A stretch of DNA of 14,406 bases from an uncultured Kineothrix sp. (GCA_910587275.1 CAJUMD010000086.1:1-14406); one strand, 5' to 3'; shown: positions 1 through 5,410, counted from the stretch's first letter. A program made the numbers and translations. Notes: generated by a model from the letters alone, not told the origin.

Positions 1-147
1 TTGAACAGATGCCGGCAGGGGAAGCACAGGGAGGCAGGGAGAAACCGGGCAGGGGGTTGTGTTTCTGGCTTTTGCGTCCGCATTCGCCCCAACATAACAT
101 TTCAGACTGGACTGTTACCATGTATTTTCCAAGAACACAGAATGCCA
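1..147. other. Left edge, no gene supported
   Basis: All three plus frames stay open for part of this stretch, and one reaches a TGA near 182, so it could hold the 3' tail of an upstream plus-strand gene. The predicted peptides are rich in G, R, P, Q and C and show no family motif, so no CDS is called. The minus frames show nothing convincing either. Confidence 0.3.
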
Positions 148-176
148 TAGCCAAATTCCCAAAGATATGCTACAAT
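148..176 (+). promoter_or_regulatory. Candidate promoter of the M15 peptidase gene
   Basis: TAGCCA (148-153, four of six matches to the -35 consensus) is followed after 17 bp by TACAAT (171-176). The -10 is preceded by TGC, giving an extended -10 (TGnTACAAT) that can offset the weak -35. Transcription would begin near 183 and leave an untranslated leader of about 150 nt. Confidence 0.4.
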
Positions 177-182
177 ACCGGA

Positions 183-331
183 TGAAGTCCACAACCCCTC
201 TGCAGACAGCGGGGTATTGCCCCTGGCGGCATTCTCCGGATATCCGCATAAATGCGGGTGCCCGGCTCATTGCCTGCGGGAAGAAACATGAAACCATAAC
301 ACTTGCAAACAGACGAAAAGGAAACCATAAC
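183..331 (+). other. Structured 5' leader of the M15 peptidase gene
   Basis: No gene is seen here. Short inverted repeats can fold in the transcript: CCGCAT/ATGCGG at 244-257 and CCC-GGC/GCC-GGG at 261-280. A 12-bp direct repeat, GAAACCATAACA, occurs at 290-301 and 321-332; the second copy runs into the start codon. No known riboswitch class was recognised. Confidence 0.35.
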
Positions 332-1375
332 ATGGACAAACTGCTTAAACCATTGGCATACATTGCCGCAATTATCATTTTCTCCGCGGTTTTTGTGCGG
401 ATTATCTCCCATTCGGAGACATTGGCGGACTACGCTGCCAAACACCCGGAAACGGAAACAGCCAAAGCGGAAACGGCAGGAACGGAACTCCAAACGAAAA
501 CGTCCCGCGACGGGACTTCGGAAACAGGGAAAACAGGCTCGGAATCTGCTGCGGTGAACGAGATTTCGGTCTCCCAGGAACAGTGGGCGGAACCGCAGCA
601 GACGCAAAACCATAAGATAACCCAAACAGAGTCTTCCGGCAGTGTCCCGCAGCCGGATGGCGGAGACAATAACCATGCGGAAAGTGAGGATGGAAAAATG
701 ACACAGCATCCCGACAGGGTAGTATATCAGGACGGATTTTACTATGAACCGCTCTCAAAAGAGATGATACAAAGGATTACCGGCATTTCTTATCCGGTAA
801 CGGAAGATGCCAAAGACGGTACGGCGGTGGAAGCAGTCAATATTGTTAATTCCGCGGCGGACATACAGGTTTCCTACGATGACCTCTGCTATATGAGCGT
901 GCTGCACTATAATTTCCACGGCGTGGAACGGACGGGGGAATTAATCTGCAATAAGGCAATTGCACAGGATTTGGTGGAAATATTTTACGAGTTGTACCAA
1001 AACGAATACCAGATTGAGCAAATCCGGCTGATCGATGAATACGGCGGGGACGATACGCTATCCATGCTGGACAATAATACTTCCTGCTTTAACTACCGCG
1101 TAGTGGACGGTACTTCCAACCTGTCTAAACATGCGCTGGGGCTTGCCATAGATATCAACCCGTTCTTCAATCCCTACGTGGTGTTCCAGCCAGACGGTAC
1201 CACTTATATTTCACCCACGGGAAGCGAGACCTATGCGGACCGTTCCAGGGACTTCGCATACAAAATTGACGAAAATGATTTATGTTATAAACTGTTCCGG
1301 GAACATGGCTTTGTCTGGGGCGGCAACTGGAACTCCTGCAAAGATTACCAGCATTTCCAAAAAGTACCCGATTAA
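332..1375 (+). CDS. Membrane-anchored M15 family D-alanyl-D-alanine carboxypeptidase/endopeptidase
   Basis: Predicted zinc peptidase acting on peptidoglycan stem peptides outside the membrane (347 aa). An uncleaved signal anchor spans about residues 5-26 (LKPLAYIAAIIIFSAVFVRI). Residues 27-130 are a low-complexity linker rich in T, E, S, Q and G, as in wall-spanning stalks. The C-terminal half carries the M15_4/VanY-like domain: SKHALGLAIDINP at 265-277 supplies zinc ligands H267 and D274, and HGFVWGGNW followed by DYQHFQK supplies the third ligand H341. The ATG at 332 is chosen because AAAAGGA lies 9 nt upstream and the hydrophobic segment then starts at the N-terminus; the reading frame is open back to 167 without a comparable signal. 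VanY-type carboxypeptidase and L,D- or D,D-endopeptidase activity cannot be separated by sequence. It stands alone, with no operon partner on its strand. Confidence 0.88.
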   Translation: MDKLLKPLAYIAAIIIFSAVFVRIISHSETLADYAAKHPETETAKAETAGTELQTKTSRDGTSETGKTGSESAAVNEISVSQEQWAEPQQTQNHKITQTESSGSVPQPDGGDNNHAESEDGKMTQHPDRVVYQDGFYYEPLSKEMIQRITGISYPVTEDAKDGTAVEAVNIVNSAADIQVSYDDLCYMSVLHYNFHGVERTGELICNKAIAQDLVEIFYELYQNEYQIEQIRLIDEYGGDDTLSMLDNNTSCFNYRVVDGTSNLSKHALGLAIDINPFFNPYVVFQPDGTTYISPTGSETYADRSRDFAYKIDENDLCYKLFREHGFVWGGNWNSCKDYQHFQKVPD

Positions 1376-1377
1376 AC

Positions 1378-1402
1378 GGCGGAAAAGTGTTTTTTCCTGC
1401 CT
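1378..1402 (+). other. A/T-rich hairpin after the M15 peptidase stop
   Basis: GGCGGAAAA pairs with TTTTCC-T-GCC across a 5-nt loop, three bases after the stop codon. It could stabilise the mRNA 3' end or assist the larger hairpin downstream. No U-tract follows the stem. Confidence 0.3.
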
Positions 1403-1419
1403 TGTCGGAGTATTCCAAC

Positions 1420-1455
1420 GGCGCATTCGCACGGGGCATCCCCTGCGGATGCGCC
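1420..1455 (+). terminator. Large hairpin between convergent genes, probable terminator
   Basis: GGCGCATTCGCA (1420-1431) pairs with TGCGGATGCGCC (1444-1455), 12 bp with one T-G wobble; the apex adds GGGG/CCCC around CAT with one bulged C. On the plus strand it is followed by the T-rich ATTCTATTTTC. It lies about 45 bp after the M15 peptidase stop and 3 bp beyond the stop of the leftward small gene, so it could end both transcripts. The U-tract is imperfect. Confidence 0.5.
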
Positions 1456-1458
1456 ATT

Positions 1459-1773
1459 CTATTTTCTGATAATCCGCACTACCGTTACCCATTTCCGGCT
1501 GTCTCCTTCGCCTTCCCATCTGCGGCACCAACTGACGGAACAGATTTCTGTATGCATCATATTCCTTTCCATTATTTCCCTTTCGATTATTTCTCTTTCC
1601 AATATTTCTTTTTCCATTATTTCCTTTTCCGCTATTTCTCTTTCCTTTGTTTCCATACACCCGCTGCGTTCTCCCGTCTCCGGGTTCCCTGTTTTCCAAA
1701 ACAAAATAAAACATACGGCAGCGATAAACGGCAGATTCATAAGAAAGCATAACATAATAATCCGTTTTCCCAT
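1459..1773 (-). CDS. Putative small membrane protein with E-(K/R)-E-I-x pentapeptide repeats
   Basis: No family recognised (104 aa). Residues 5-26 (IIMLCFLMNLPFIAAVCFILFW) form one hydrophobic segment, suited to a signal anchor or signal peptide. Residues 44-73 hold six pentapeptides: EREIA, EKEIM, EKEIL, EREII, EREIM, ERNMM. The tail (74-104) has two Cys and is basic. AAAGGA lies 11 nt before the ATG, and a near-consensus promoter fires this way from about 1836, leaving a leader of about 63 nt. The gene diverges from the XRE regulator and shares its operator region. Because the repeat period is 15 bp, other frames are also open, including a longer overlapping minus frame (1280-1795). The promoter, the ribosome site and the membrane segment favour this one. 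Expression is inferred, not shown. Confidence 0.5.
   Translation of the reverse strand: MGKRIIMLCFLMNLPFIAAVCFILFWKTGNPETGERSGCMETKEREIAEKEIMEKEILEREIIEREIMERNMMHTEICSVSWCRRWEGEGDSRKWVTVVRIIRK
1558..1647. repeat. Six-copy 15-bp tandem repeat
   Basis: The plus-strand unit is TATTTCyyTTTCnnn, with clear copies starting at 1573, 1588, 1603, 1618 and 1633 and a degenerate copy at 1558. The first twelve positions are strongly kept and the last three vary. It lies inside the small minus-strand gene and encodes its pentapeptide repeats. The period is a multiple of three, so copy-number change would not shift the frame. Confidence 0.85.
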
Positions 1774-1825
1774 AAATTTTCATCCTTTGCGTCATACTAT
1801 AACCGGTGCCGTCTAAAGCGGTCCG

Positions 1826-1842
1826 GCTGATTCCCTATCAGC
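1826..1842. repeat. Inverted repeat next to the leftward -10 box
   Basis: GCTGAT-TCCCT-ATCAGC, 6-bp arms and a 5-bp centre, touching the -10 box of the leftward promoter and covering its expected start site. It may be an accessory protein site or, less likely, an RNA hairpin, since the start site falls inside it. A second, weaker inverted repeat (CCGG...CCGG, 1803-1826) lies just downstream in the leader. Confidence 0.4.
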
Positions 1843-1871
1843 ATTTTAGTAAAGATATTTACTAATGTCAA
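1843..1871 (-). promoter_or_regulatory. Leftward promoter of the small membrane protein gene
   Basis: Read on the minus strand: TTGACA (1866-1871), a 17-bp spacer, TAAAAT (1843-1848). The -35 is perfect and the -10 is five of six. The first operator-like inverted repeat fills the spacer and enters the -10, the position expected for repression by occlusion. Confidence 0.65.
1846..1865. promoter_or_regulatory. Operator-like inverted repeat O1
   Basis: TTAGTAAA-GATA-TTTACTAA, a perfect 8+8 bp inverted repeat with a 4-bp centre, inside the leftward promoter. Its core TAGTAAA-N4-TTTACTA is identical in O2. The neighbouring XRE protein is the natural candidate to bind it, by inference only. Confidence 0.6.
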
Positions 1872-1893
1872 TAGTAAATATTTTTACTATGAT
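1865..1893 (+). promoter_or_regulatory. Rightward promoter of the XRE regulator gene
   Basis: ATGTCA (1865-1870, four of six) is separated by 17 bp from TATGAT (1888-1893, five of six). Its -35 overlaps the -35 of the leftward promoter, so two polymerases could hardly bind at once. O2 fills its spacer and the start of its -10. Transcription would start near 1900, inside the 12-bp palindrome ATTCCATGGAAT (1900-1911). Confidence 0.5.
1871..1890. promoter_or_regulatory. Operator-like inverted repeat O2
   Basis: ATAGTAAA-TATT-TTTACTAT, a perfect 8+8 bp inverted repeat with a 4-bp centre, sharing the core TAGTAAA-N4-TTTACTA with O1. The centres of O1 and O2 are 25 bp apart. It covers the spacer and part of the -10 of the rightward promoter, fitting autorepression of the XRE gene. 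Confidence 0.6.
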
Positions 1894-1966
1894 AAACTGA
1901 TTCCATGGAATTGCAGGTTTATCCATGATACATCTTCAGACATGAATATCAGAGGTTAGAGTCTAT

Positions 1967-2197
1967 ATGGAGTACAGAATAAGAATCCGGAATCTCGGGG
2001 AGGACCATGACAAGACCCAGCAGGAAATTGCGGAATATCTCGGCACATCCCAGACCATGTATGCCCGTTACGAGCGGGGCGCCAATGAAATGCCCATCCG
2101 GCATTTAATGAACCTTGCCCGCTATTACGATGTGGATATGAACTATATCTGCGGCCTGTCCTCCCGCAAAAAGCCCTTCCCCTCCCCCAATAAATAA
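1967..2197 (+). CDS. XRE-family helix-turn-helix transcriptional regulator
   Basis: Small DNA-binding protein of 76 aa made almost wholly of one Cro/CI-type HTH_3 domain. The helix-turn-helix lies at about residues 18-38 (QQEIAEYLGTSQTMYARYER); the following helices (IRHLMNLARYYDVDMNYICGL) complete the five-helix fold. A basic, proline-rich tail (SSRKKPFPSPNK) ends it, with no effector domain. The ATG at 1967 is the only possible start, since an in-frame TGA lies eight codons upstream; the ribosome site is modest (AGAGG, about 11 nt away). It diverges from the small membrane protein gene over twin operators, so it probably represses both itself and that gene. The signal that would relieve repression cannot be seen. 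Confidence 0.88.
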   Translation: MEYRIRIRNLGEDHDKTQQEIAEYLGTSQTMYARYERGANEMPIRHLMNLARYYDVDMNYICGLSSRKKPFPSPNK

Positions 2198-2210
2198 CAA
2201 GGTATTCCGC

Positions 2211-2256
2211 GCCCCGTGCGCCGTCTTGACGGCATACTTCTTCTGCACGGGGCTTT
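2211..2256 (+). terminator. Terminator of the XRE gene
   Basis: GCCCCGTGC (2211-2219) pairs with GCACGGGGC (2245-2253), followed by TTTGTAT. Inside the loop a second hairpin, GCCGT-CTTG-ACGGC (2220-2233), can form. It lies 13 bp after the XRE stop codon. The T-tract is short, so strength is uncertain. Confidence 0.6.
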
Positions 2257-2260
2257 GTAT

Positions 2261-2297
2261 AAAAAACCCCCGCACAGCTTCTTCCGCTGTGTGGGGG
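2261..2297 (-). terminator. Strong intrinsic terminator after rplQ
   Basis: On the minus strand CCCCCACACAGC pairs with GCTGTGCGGGGG (12 bp, one A-C mismatch) around the 7-nt loop GGAAGAA, then TTTTTT. It lies 40 bp after the rplQ stop and closes the ribosomal super-operon. Transcripts from the XRE gene meet it head-on. Confidence 0.92.
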
Positions 2298-2337
2298 TCT
2301 ATACTGTCTGTTTTCTTTATGGTATCCGGCAGCCGGC

Positions 2338-2943
2338 TTATACCAGCTCAAGAACCACTTCCATGGCTGCATCGCCTTTCCGCTGGCCGATTTTGATGAT
2401 TCTCGTATAACCGCCGTGACGGCCTTCATATTTCGCTCCGTACTCGTCAAACATCTTTGCCGCTAAATCCACCTTCTTGGTGTTGCGCTTCCTTCCGGCA
2501 TTCTTTTCGGGAACTTCCGTTACCGGATACAGTACTTTCATCATCTGCCTTCTTGCATGAAGTCTGGAAGGAAGGTCTTTTTTGATTTCCTTTTCCACTT
2601 CGTCATAAACCGTTACCGTAACGCCGTTTTCGATTCTTAAAATCTTACCGTCCTTGTCACGGTGTGTTTCGGAAAGAACTGCTTTCGTATCCTTATCAAC
2701 AATCTGTTTTACCCTCTTACCGTCCTTGTCCTTACGGGGAACTTTTGCGGTAACCTTAACGGTTTCGTAATTATCCTTTTCCTTCACAGCTAAAGCAATC
2801 AGACCTTCCGCAATCTTCTGGACTTCTTTTGCCTTTGCCTGTGTGGTAATAATCCTTCCGTGGTACAACAGGTTTGTTACCTGGTTCCTGAGTAATGCTT
2901 TCCTTTGGGAAGATGTCCTTCCCAGTTTCCTGTATTTTGCCAT
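2338..2943 (-). CDS. rplQ: 50S ribosomal protein L17, enlarged form
   Basis: Large-subunit protein near the peptide exit site (201 aa; bacterial L17 is usually 115-130 aa). The N-terminal block MAKYRKLGRTSSQRKALLRN and the C-terminal block RHGGYTRIIKIGQRKGDAAM are canonical, and LHARRQ is at 128-133. Between about residues 57 and 127, where other L17 proteins have a turn of a few residues, an insert of about 65-70 residues occurs, rich in K, D, V and T (RKDKDGKRVKQIVDKDTKAV...). Reading frame and base use are continuous, so this is an in-frame lineage-type insertion and not a frameshift. AAAGGAG stands 8 nt before the ATG. Last gene of the operon, 186 bp after rpoA. Confidence 0.97.
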   Translation of the reverse strand: MAKYRKLGRTSSQRKALLRNQVTNLLYHGRIITTQAKAKEVQKIAEGLIALAVKEKDNYETVKVTAKVPRKDKDGKRVKQIVDKDTKAVLSETHRDKDGKILRIENGVTVTVYDEVEKEIKKDLPSRLHARRQMMKVLYPVTEVPEKNAGRKRNTKKVDLAAKMFDEYGAKYEGRHGGYTRIIKIGQRKGDAAMEVVLELV

Positions 2944-2966
2944 TTTTACGGCTCCTTTCTTTCAAT

Positions 2967-2982
2967 TGGGGAATATTCCCCA
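2967..2982. repeat. 16-bp perfect palindrome in the rpoA-rplQ spacer
   Basis: TTGGGGAATATTCCCCAT contains the perfect palindrome TGGGGAATATTCCCCA. It lies about 15 bp upstream of the rplQ Shine-Dalgarno. It can form an RNA hairpin in the rplQ leader or be a protein site; no T-tract follows, so it is not a terminator. Confidence 0.55.
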
Positions 2983-2998
2983 TGGCACGCCCGGCCAC

Positions 2999-3073
2999 GC
3001 CCTTTGGACTTACTTACCGGACGCATGTTCCATCTATCCATGAGCCCGCACACACATGCCTTTTGGACTTACT
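2999..3073. repeat. Direct repeat in the rpoA-rplQ spacer
   Basis: GCCCTTTGGACTTACT (2999-3014) recurs as GCCTTTTGGACTTACT (3058-3073), 15 of 16 identical, offset 59 bp. Outside the core the copies do not align well. The meaning is unknown; it may be a remnant of a short duplication. Confidence 0.5.
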
Positions 3074-3129
3074 CCGTATGCGTTTTCATTTCCGCTTTAC
3101 TGCCGGATACGCTTCCTCCGGCCTGCTTC

Positions 3130-4089
3130 CTATGCCTCGTCGCTGGGATTTAACTGCAATCCAAGCTCCTTCAATTTTGCGAGCACTTCCTCCAGGGATT
3201 TCCGCCCCAGGTTACGGACTTTCATCATGTCTTCGGAAGTCTTGTTGGTCAATTCTTCCACCGTGTTAATGCCTGCACGCTTTAAGCAGTTATAGGAACG
3301 AACGGACAATTCCAGTTCGTCAATACTCATTTCCAATACTTTTTCTTTCTCATCATCTTCCTTTTCCACCATAACTTCTGCGGTTTTGGCATTTTCGGAC
3401 AAATCGATGAAAAGACTCAAATGTTCGCTAAGTACTTTTGCAGCAAGACTGACCGCTTCATCGGGAACCAGTGTTCCGTTCGTAAATACGTCAAGTGTCA
3501 GCTTATCATAATCGGTAATCTGACCGACACGGGTATTTTCCACTGTTACGTTTACCCTTTCCACCGGAGTGTAAATGGAATCTACCGCAATAACACCGAT
3601 TGGCAAATCGTCCGTTTTGTTCTTGTCAGATCCCACATAGCCCCTGCCCTTTGTGATGGTGAGTTCCATGTACAGCTTGGTATCCTTGCCGCTCAGTGTG
3701 GCGATGGTCAGGTCCGGATTCAGTATTTCAATGTCCTGATCCACCTGGATGTCGGATGCCTTTACGACACCCTCCCCGTCGTATTCAATGTATGCCGTCT
3801 TAGGTTCATTTGTATCGCTGCTGTTTTTGATGGCAAGGCACTTGATGTTCATGATAATCTCACTGACATCTTCCTTCACGCCCGGAATGGAGCTGAACTC
3901 ATGCAGTACGCCTTCAATTTTAATCTGGCTTACTGCGGCGCCCGGCAGGGAGGAAAGCATGATTCTCCTTAAAGAATTACCCAGTGTAATACCATAACCT
4001 CTTTCCAGAGGTTCCACTACGAACTTGCCATACTTCTTATCTTCAGAGATTTCCACAACCTCAATATTGGGTCTTTCAAATTCAAACAC
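3130..4089 (-). CDS. rpoA: DNA-directed RNA polymerase subunit alpha
   Basis: 319 aa, normal length. The alpha dimer scaffolds polymerase assembly, and its C-terminal domain touches UP elements and activators. The N-terminal domain spans about 1-232, with GITLGNSLRRIMLSSLPG (33-50) at the dimer and beta contact face. A charged linker (VEKEDDEKEK, 241-250) leads to the C-terminal domain (about 253-315). The DNA-contact residues of E. coli have counterparts at R264, N267, C268 and K297. The start is GTG at 4089, with AAAGGAGG 9 nt upstream. It follows rpsD after a 90-bp spacer with a GC-rich hairpin, and precedes rplQ, the classic alpha-operon order. Confidence 0.98.
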   Translation of the reverse strand: MFEFERPNIEVVEISEDKKYGKFVVEPLERGYGITLGNSLRRIMLSSLPGAAVSQIKIEGVLHEFSSIPGVKEDVSEIIMNIKCLAIKNSSDTNEPKTAYIEYDGEGVVKASDIQVDQDIEILNPDLTIATLSGKDTKLYMELTITKGRGYVGSDKNKTDDLPIGVIAVDSIYTPVERVNVTVENTRVGQITDYDKLTLDVFTNGTLVPDEAVSLAAKVLSEHLSLFIDLSENAKTAEVMVEKEDDEKEKVLEMSIDELELSVRSYNCLKRAGINTVEELTNKTSEDMMKVRNLGRKSLEEVLAKLKELGLQLNPSDEA

Positions 4090-4141
4090 TGCAAATACCC
4101 TCCTTTACGAACCATTGCACTTAAATAACCAAGTATGCAAA

Positions 4142-4162
4142 CAAGCGGGTACAGCCCGCTTG
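4142..4162 (-). other. GC-rich hairpin between rpsD and rpoA, possible attenuator
   Basis: On the minus strand CAAGCGGG pairs with CCCGCTTG (8 bp) around CTGTA, followed by only a weak T stretch (TTTGC). A second inverted repeat, CTAAATA/TATTTAG (4166-4187), overlaps the rpsD stop. The hairpin could cause partial termination or protect the 3' end of a processed rpsD mRNA. Confidence 0.45.
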
Positions 4163-4179
4163 CTGCTAAATACCTCATT

Positions 4180-4773
4180 TTATTTAGAGTACAACTCGAC
4201 TATAAGCATTTCATCAACAGGAACATCAATCATTTCTCTGGTCGGGAGTTCTTTAATCGTTCCCTTCATCGCTTCATGGTCTACATCCATCCATTCGGGT
4301 ACAAGCCTTCCGGAAGTTATTTCAAGGATATCTTTATATCTCTGTAAGGATTTTGCCTTTTCCCTCACTTCAATCACGTCTCCGGCTTTTACCAGATAAG
4401 AAGGAATCTGTACCGGTTTGCCGTTTACGAGGAAATGCTGGTGTCCTACCACCTGTCTTGCTTCCCTTCTTGTCCTCGCGAATCCCATACGGAATACTAC
4501 GCTGTCCAGCCTGCGTTCCAGCATCACCATCAGGTTTTCACCGGTCATACCTTTCATTCTGTCCGCTTTCTTGTAATAATTCCTGAACGGTTTCTCAAGA
4601 ACGCCGTAAATGAACTTTGCTTTCTGTTTCTCCCGAAGCTGGAGACCATACTCGCTCATTTTCTTACCTGCCCTTGCAGATGTTCTGTTCGATTTCTTGT
4701 CATATCCTAAGTATGCAGGCTCAAGTCCCAAAGCTCTGCATCTCTTTAAAACTGGTACTCTGTTAATTGCCAT
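4180..4773 (-). CDS. rpsD: 30S ribosomal protein S4
   Basis: Primary 16S rRNA binder that nucleates 30S assembly (197 aa). The N-terminal domain begins MAINRVPVLKRCRALGLEPA, the form without the zinc-type cysteine cluster. The S4 RNA-binding domain spans about 86-150 (MLERRLDSVVFRMGFARTRR, then LVNGKPVQIPSYLVKAGDVI). The ATG at 4773 has AAAGGAG 6 nt upstream; an earlier in-frame start at 4794 lies inside or above the ribosome site and is rejected. S4 represses its own synthesis in other bacteria. Here two hairpins fill the 134-bp spacer before the gene, which could serve such a role. Confidence 0.97.
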   Translation of the reverse strand: MAINRVPVLKRCRALGLEPAYLGYDKKSNRTSARAGKKMSEYGLQLREKQKAKFIYGVLEKPFRNYYKKADRMKGMTGENLMVMLERRLDSVVFRMGFARTRREARQVVGHQHFLVNGKPVQIPSYLVKAGDVIEVREKAKSLQRYKDILEITSGRLVPEWMDVDHEAMKGTIKELPTREMIDVPVDEMLIVELYSK

Positions 4774-4796
4774 TTCGGGCTCCTTTCCTAACAAAC

Positions 4797-4854
4797 GCCG
4801 TCAGACGGCTTATGTTCCGCTATTGTTTACAACGTATCCGGTTTCCCTTACGTT
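4797..4854 (-). promoter_or_regulatory. Structured leader before rpsD, candidate S4 autoregulatory site
   Basis: Two hairpins lie between the rpsK stop and the rpsD ribosome site. On the minus strand the first is AACGTA...TACGTT (4831-4854), with an inner GG-GAAA-CC GNRA-type tetraloop. The second is GCCGT-CTG-ACGGC (4797-4809), whose base is about 10 nt from the Shine-Dalgarno. Assignment to S4 control is inference from known S4 autogenous regulation. Confidence 0.35.
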
Positions 4855-4907
4855 TTCTTCCAACTTGTTATCATCCTGCAGGCTGTGCATACAGTCTGCG
4901 CACGCCG

Positions 4908-5306
4908 TTATACGCGGCGGCGTTTCGGCGGGCGGCATCCGTTGTGGGGTACCGGTGTTACGTCCCTGATGCTCGTCACGTCAATACCACATGCCTGTAA
5001 TGCCCTGATGGCTGCCTCACGTCCTGAACCCGGTCCTTTTACCATAACGTCAACGGTTTTTAAACCATGTACAAGTGCAGCTTTTGCGGCAGTCTCTGCT
5101 GCCATCTGTGCCGCATACGGAGTAGATTTCTTTGAACCTCTAAAGCCAAGACCACCGGCGCTCGCCCAACTGAGTGCGTTTCCTTCGTTGTCCGTCAATG
5201 TAACAATCGTATTGTTAAAAGAAGACTGGATATGCGCCTGTCCATGTTCAACGTTTTTCTTGACACGTTTTTTTGCTACTTTCTTTGTTGCAACTTTCTT
5301 TGCCAT
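4908..5306 (-). CDS. rpsK: 30S ribosomal protein S11
   Basis: Platform protein of the 30S subunit that supports the mRNA at the E/P region (132 aa). A lysine-rich N-terminal tail (MAKKVATKKVAKKRVKK) is followed by the conserved blocks NNTIVTLTDNEGN (31-43), GFRGSKKSTPYAAQ (54-67), VKGPGSGREAAIRALQ (89-104) and the C-terminal VPHNGCRPPKRRRV. The ribosome site is weak (TAGG, about 10 nt before the ATG at 5306) compared with its neighbours. It follows rpsM by 104 bp; that spacer holds only a weak GCATA/TATGC stem. Confidence 0.97.
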   Translation of the reverse strand: MAKKVATKKVAKKRVKKNVEHGQAHIQSSFNNTIVTLTDNEGNALSWASAGGLGFRGSKKSTPYAAQMAAETAAKAALVHGLKTVDVMVKGPGSGREAAIRALQACGIDVTSIRDVTPVPHNGCRPPKRRRV

Positions 5307-5410
5307 TTTAAACTAACCTACTTTCTCTGTTTCCTGATTAATATGCTACCCTTTTGTTTCTTCCTGTCTGCCATGATGCATAAAGCGCCCTATGCCTCAT
5401 TTTTTCTTAA

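Noticed and set aside
183..331. Riboswitch upstream of the M15 peptidase
   Set aside because: Cell-wall peptidases can sit behind c-di-AMP or c-di-GMP riboswitches, but the conserved cores of those classes could not be found in this leader.
170..709. Long minus-strand frame (179 aa) opposite the M15 peptidase
   Set aside because: It is antisense to a clear zinc peptidase gene, has an Arg/Phe/Cys-rich composition, no ribosome site and no recognisable family.
1558..1647. CRISPR-like array
   Set aside because: The units are 15 bp head to tail without unique spacers, so it is a simple tandem repeat.
1387..1752. Plus-strand frame (121 aa) over the 15-bp repeat
   Set aside because: The composition is dominated by Phe/Tyr/Pro from the repeat, it lacks a ribosome site, and the strong promoter points the other way.
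1280..1795. Longer minus-strand frame (171 aa) over the 15-bp repeat
   Set aside because: It runs through the terminator hairpin and into the M15 gene, has no hydrophobic or family signal and a poorer ribosome site than the frame starting at 1773.
3421..3972. 183-aa plus-strand frame opposite rpoA
   Set aside because: It is a shadow frame antisense to a fully conserved gene, with no ribosome site.
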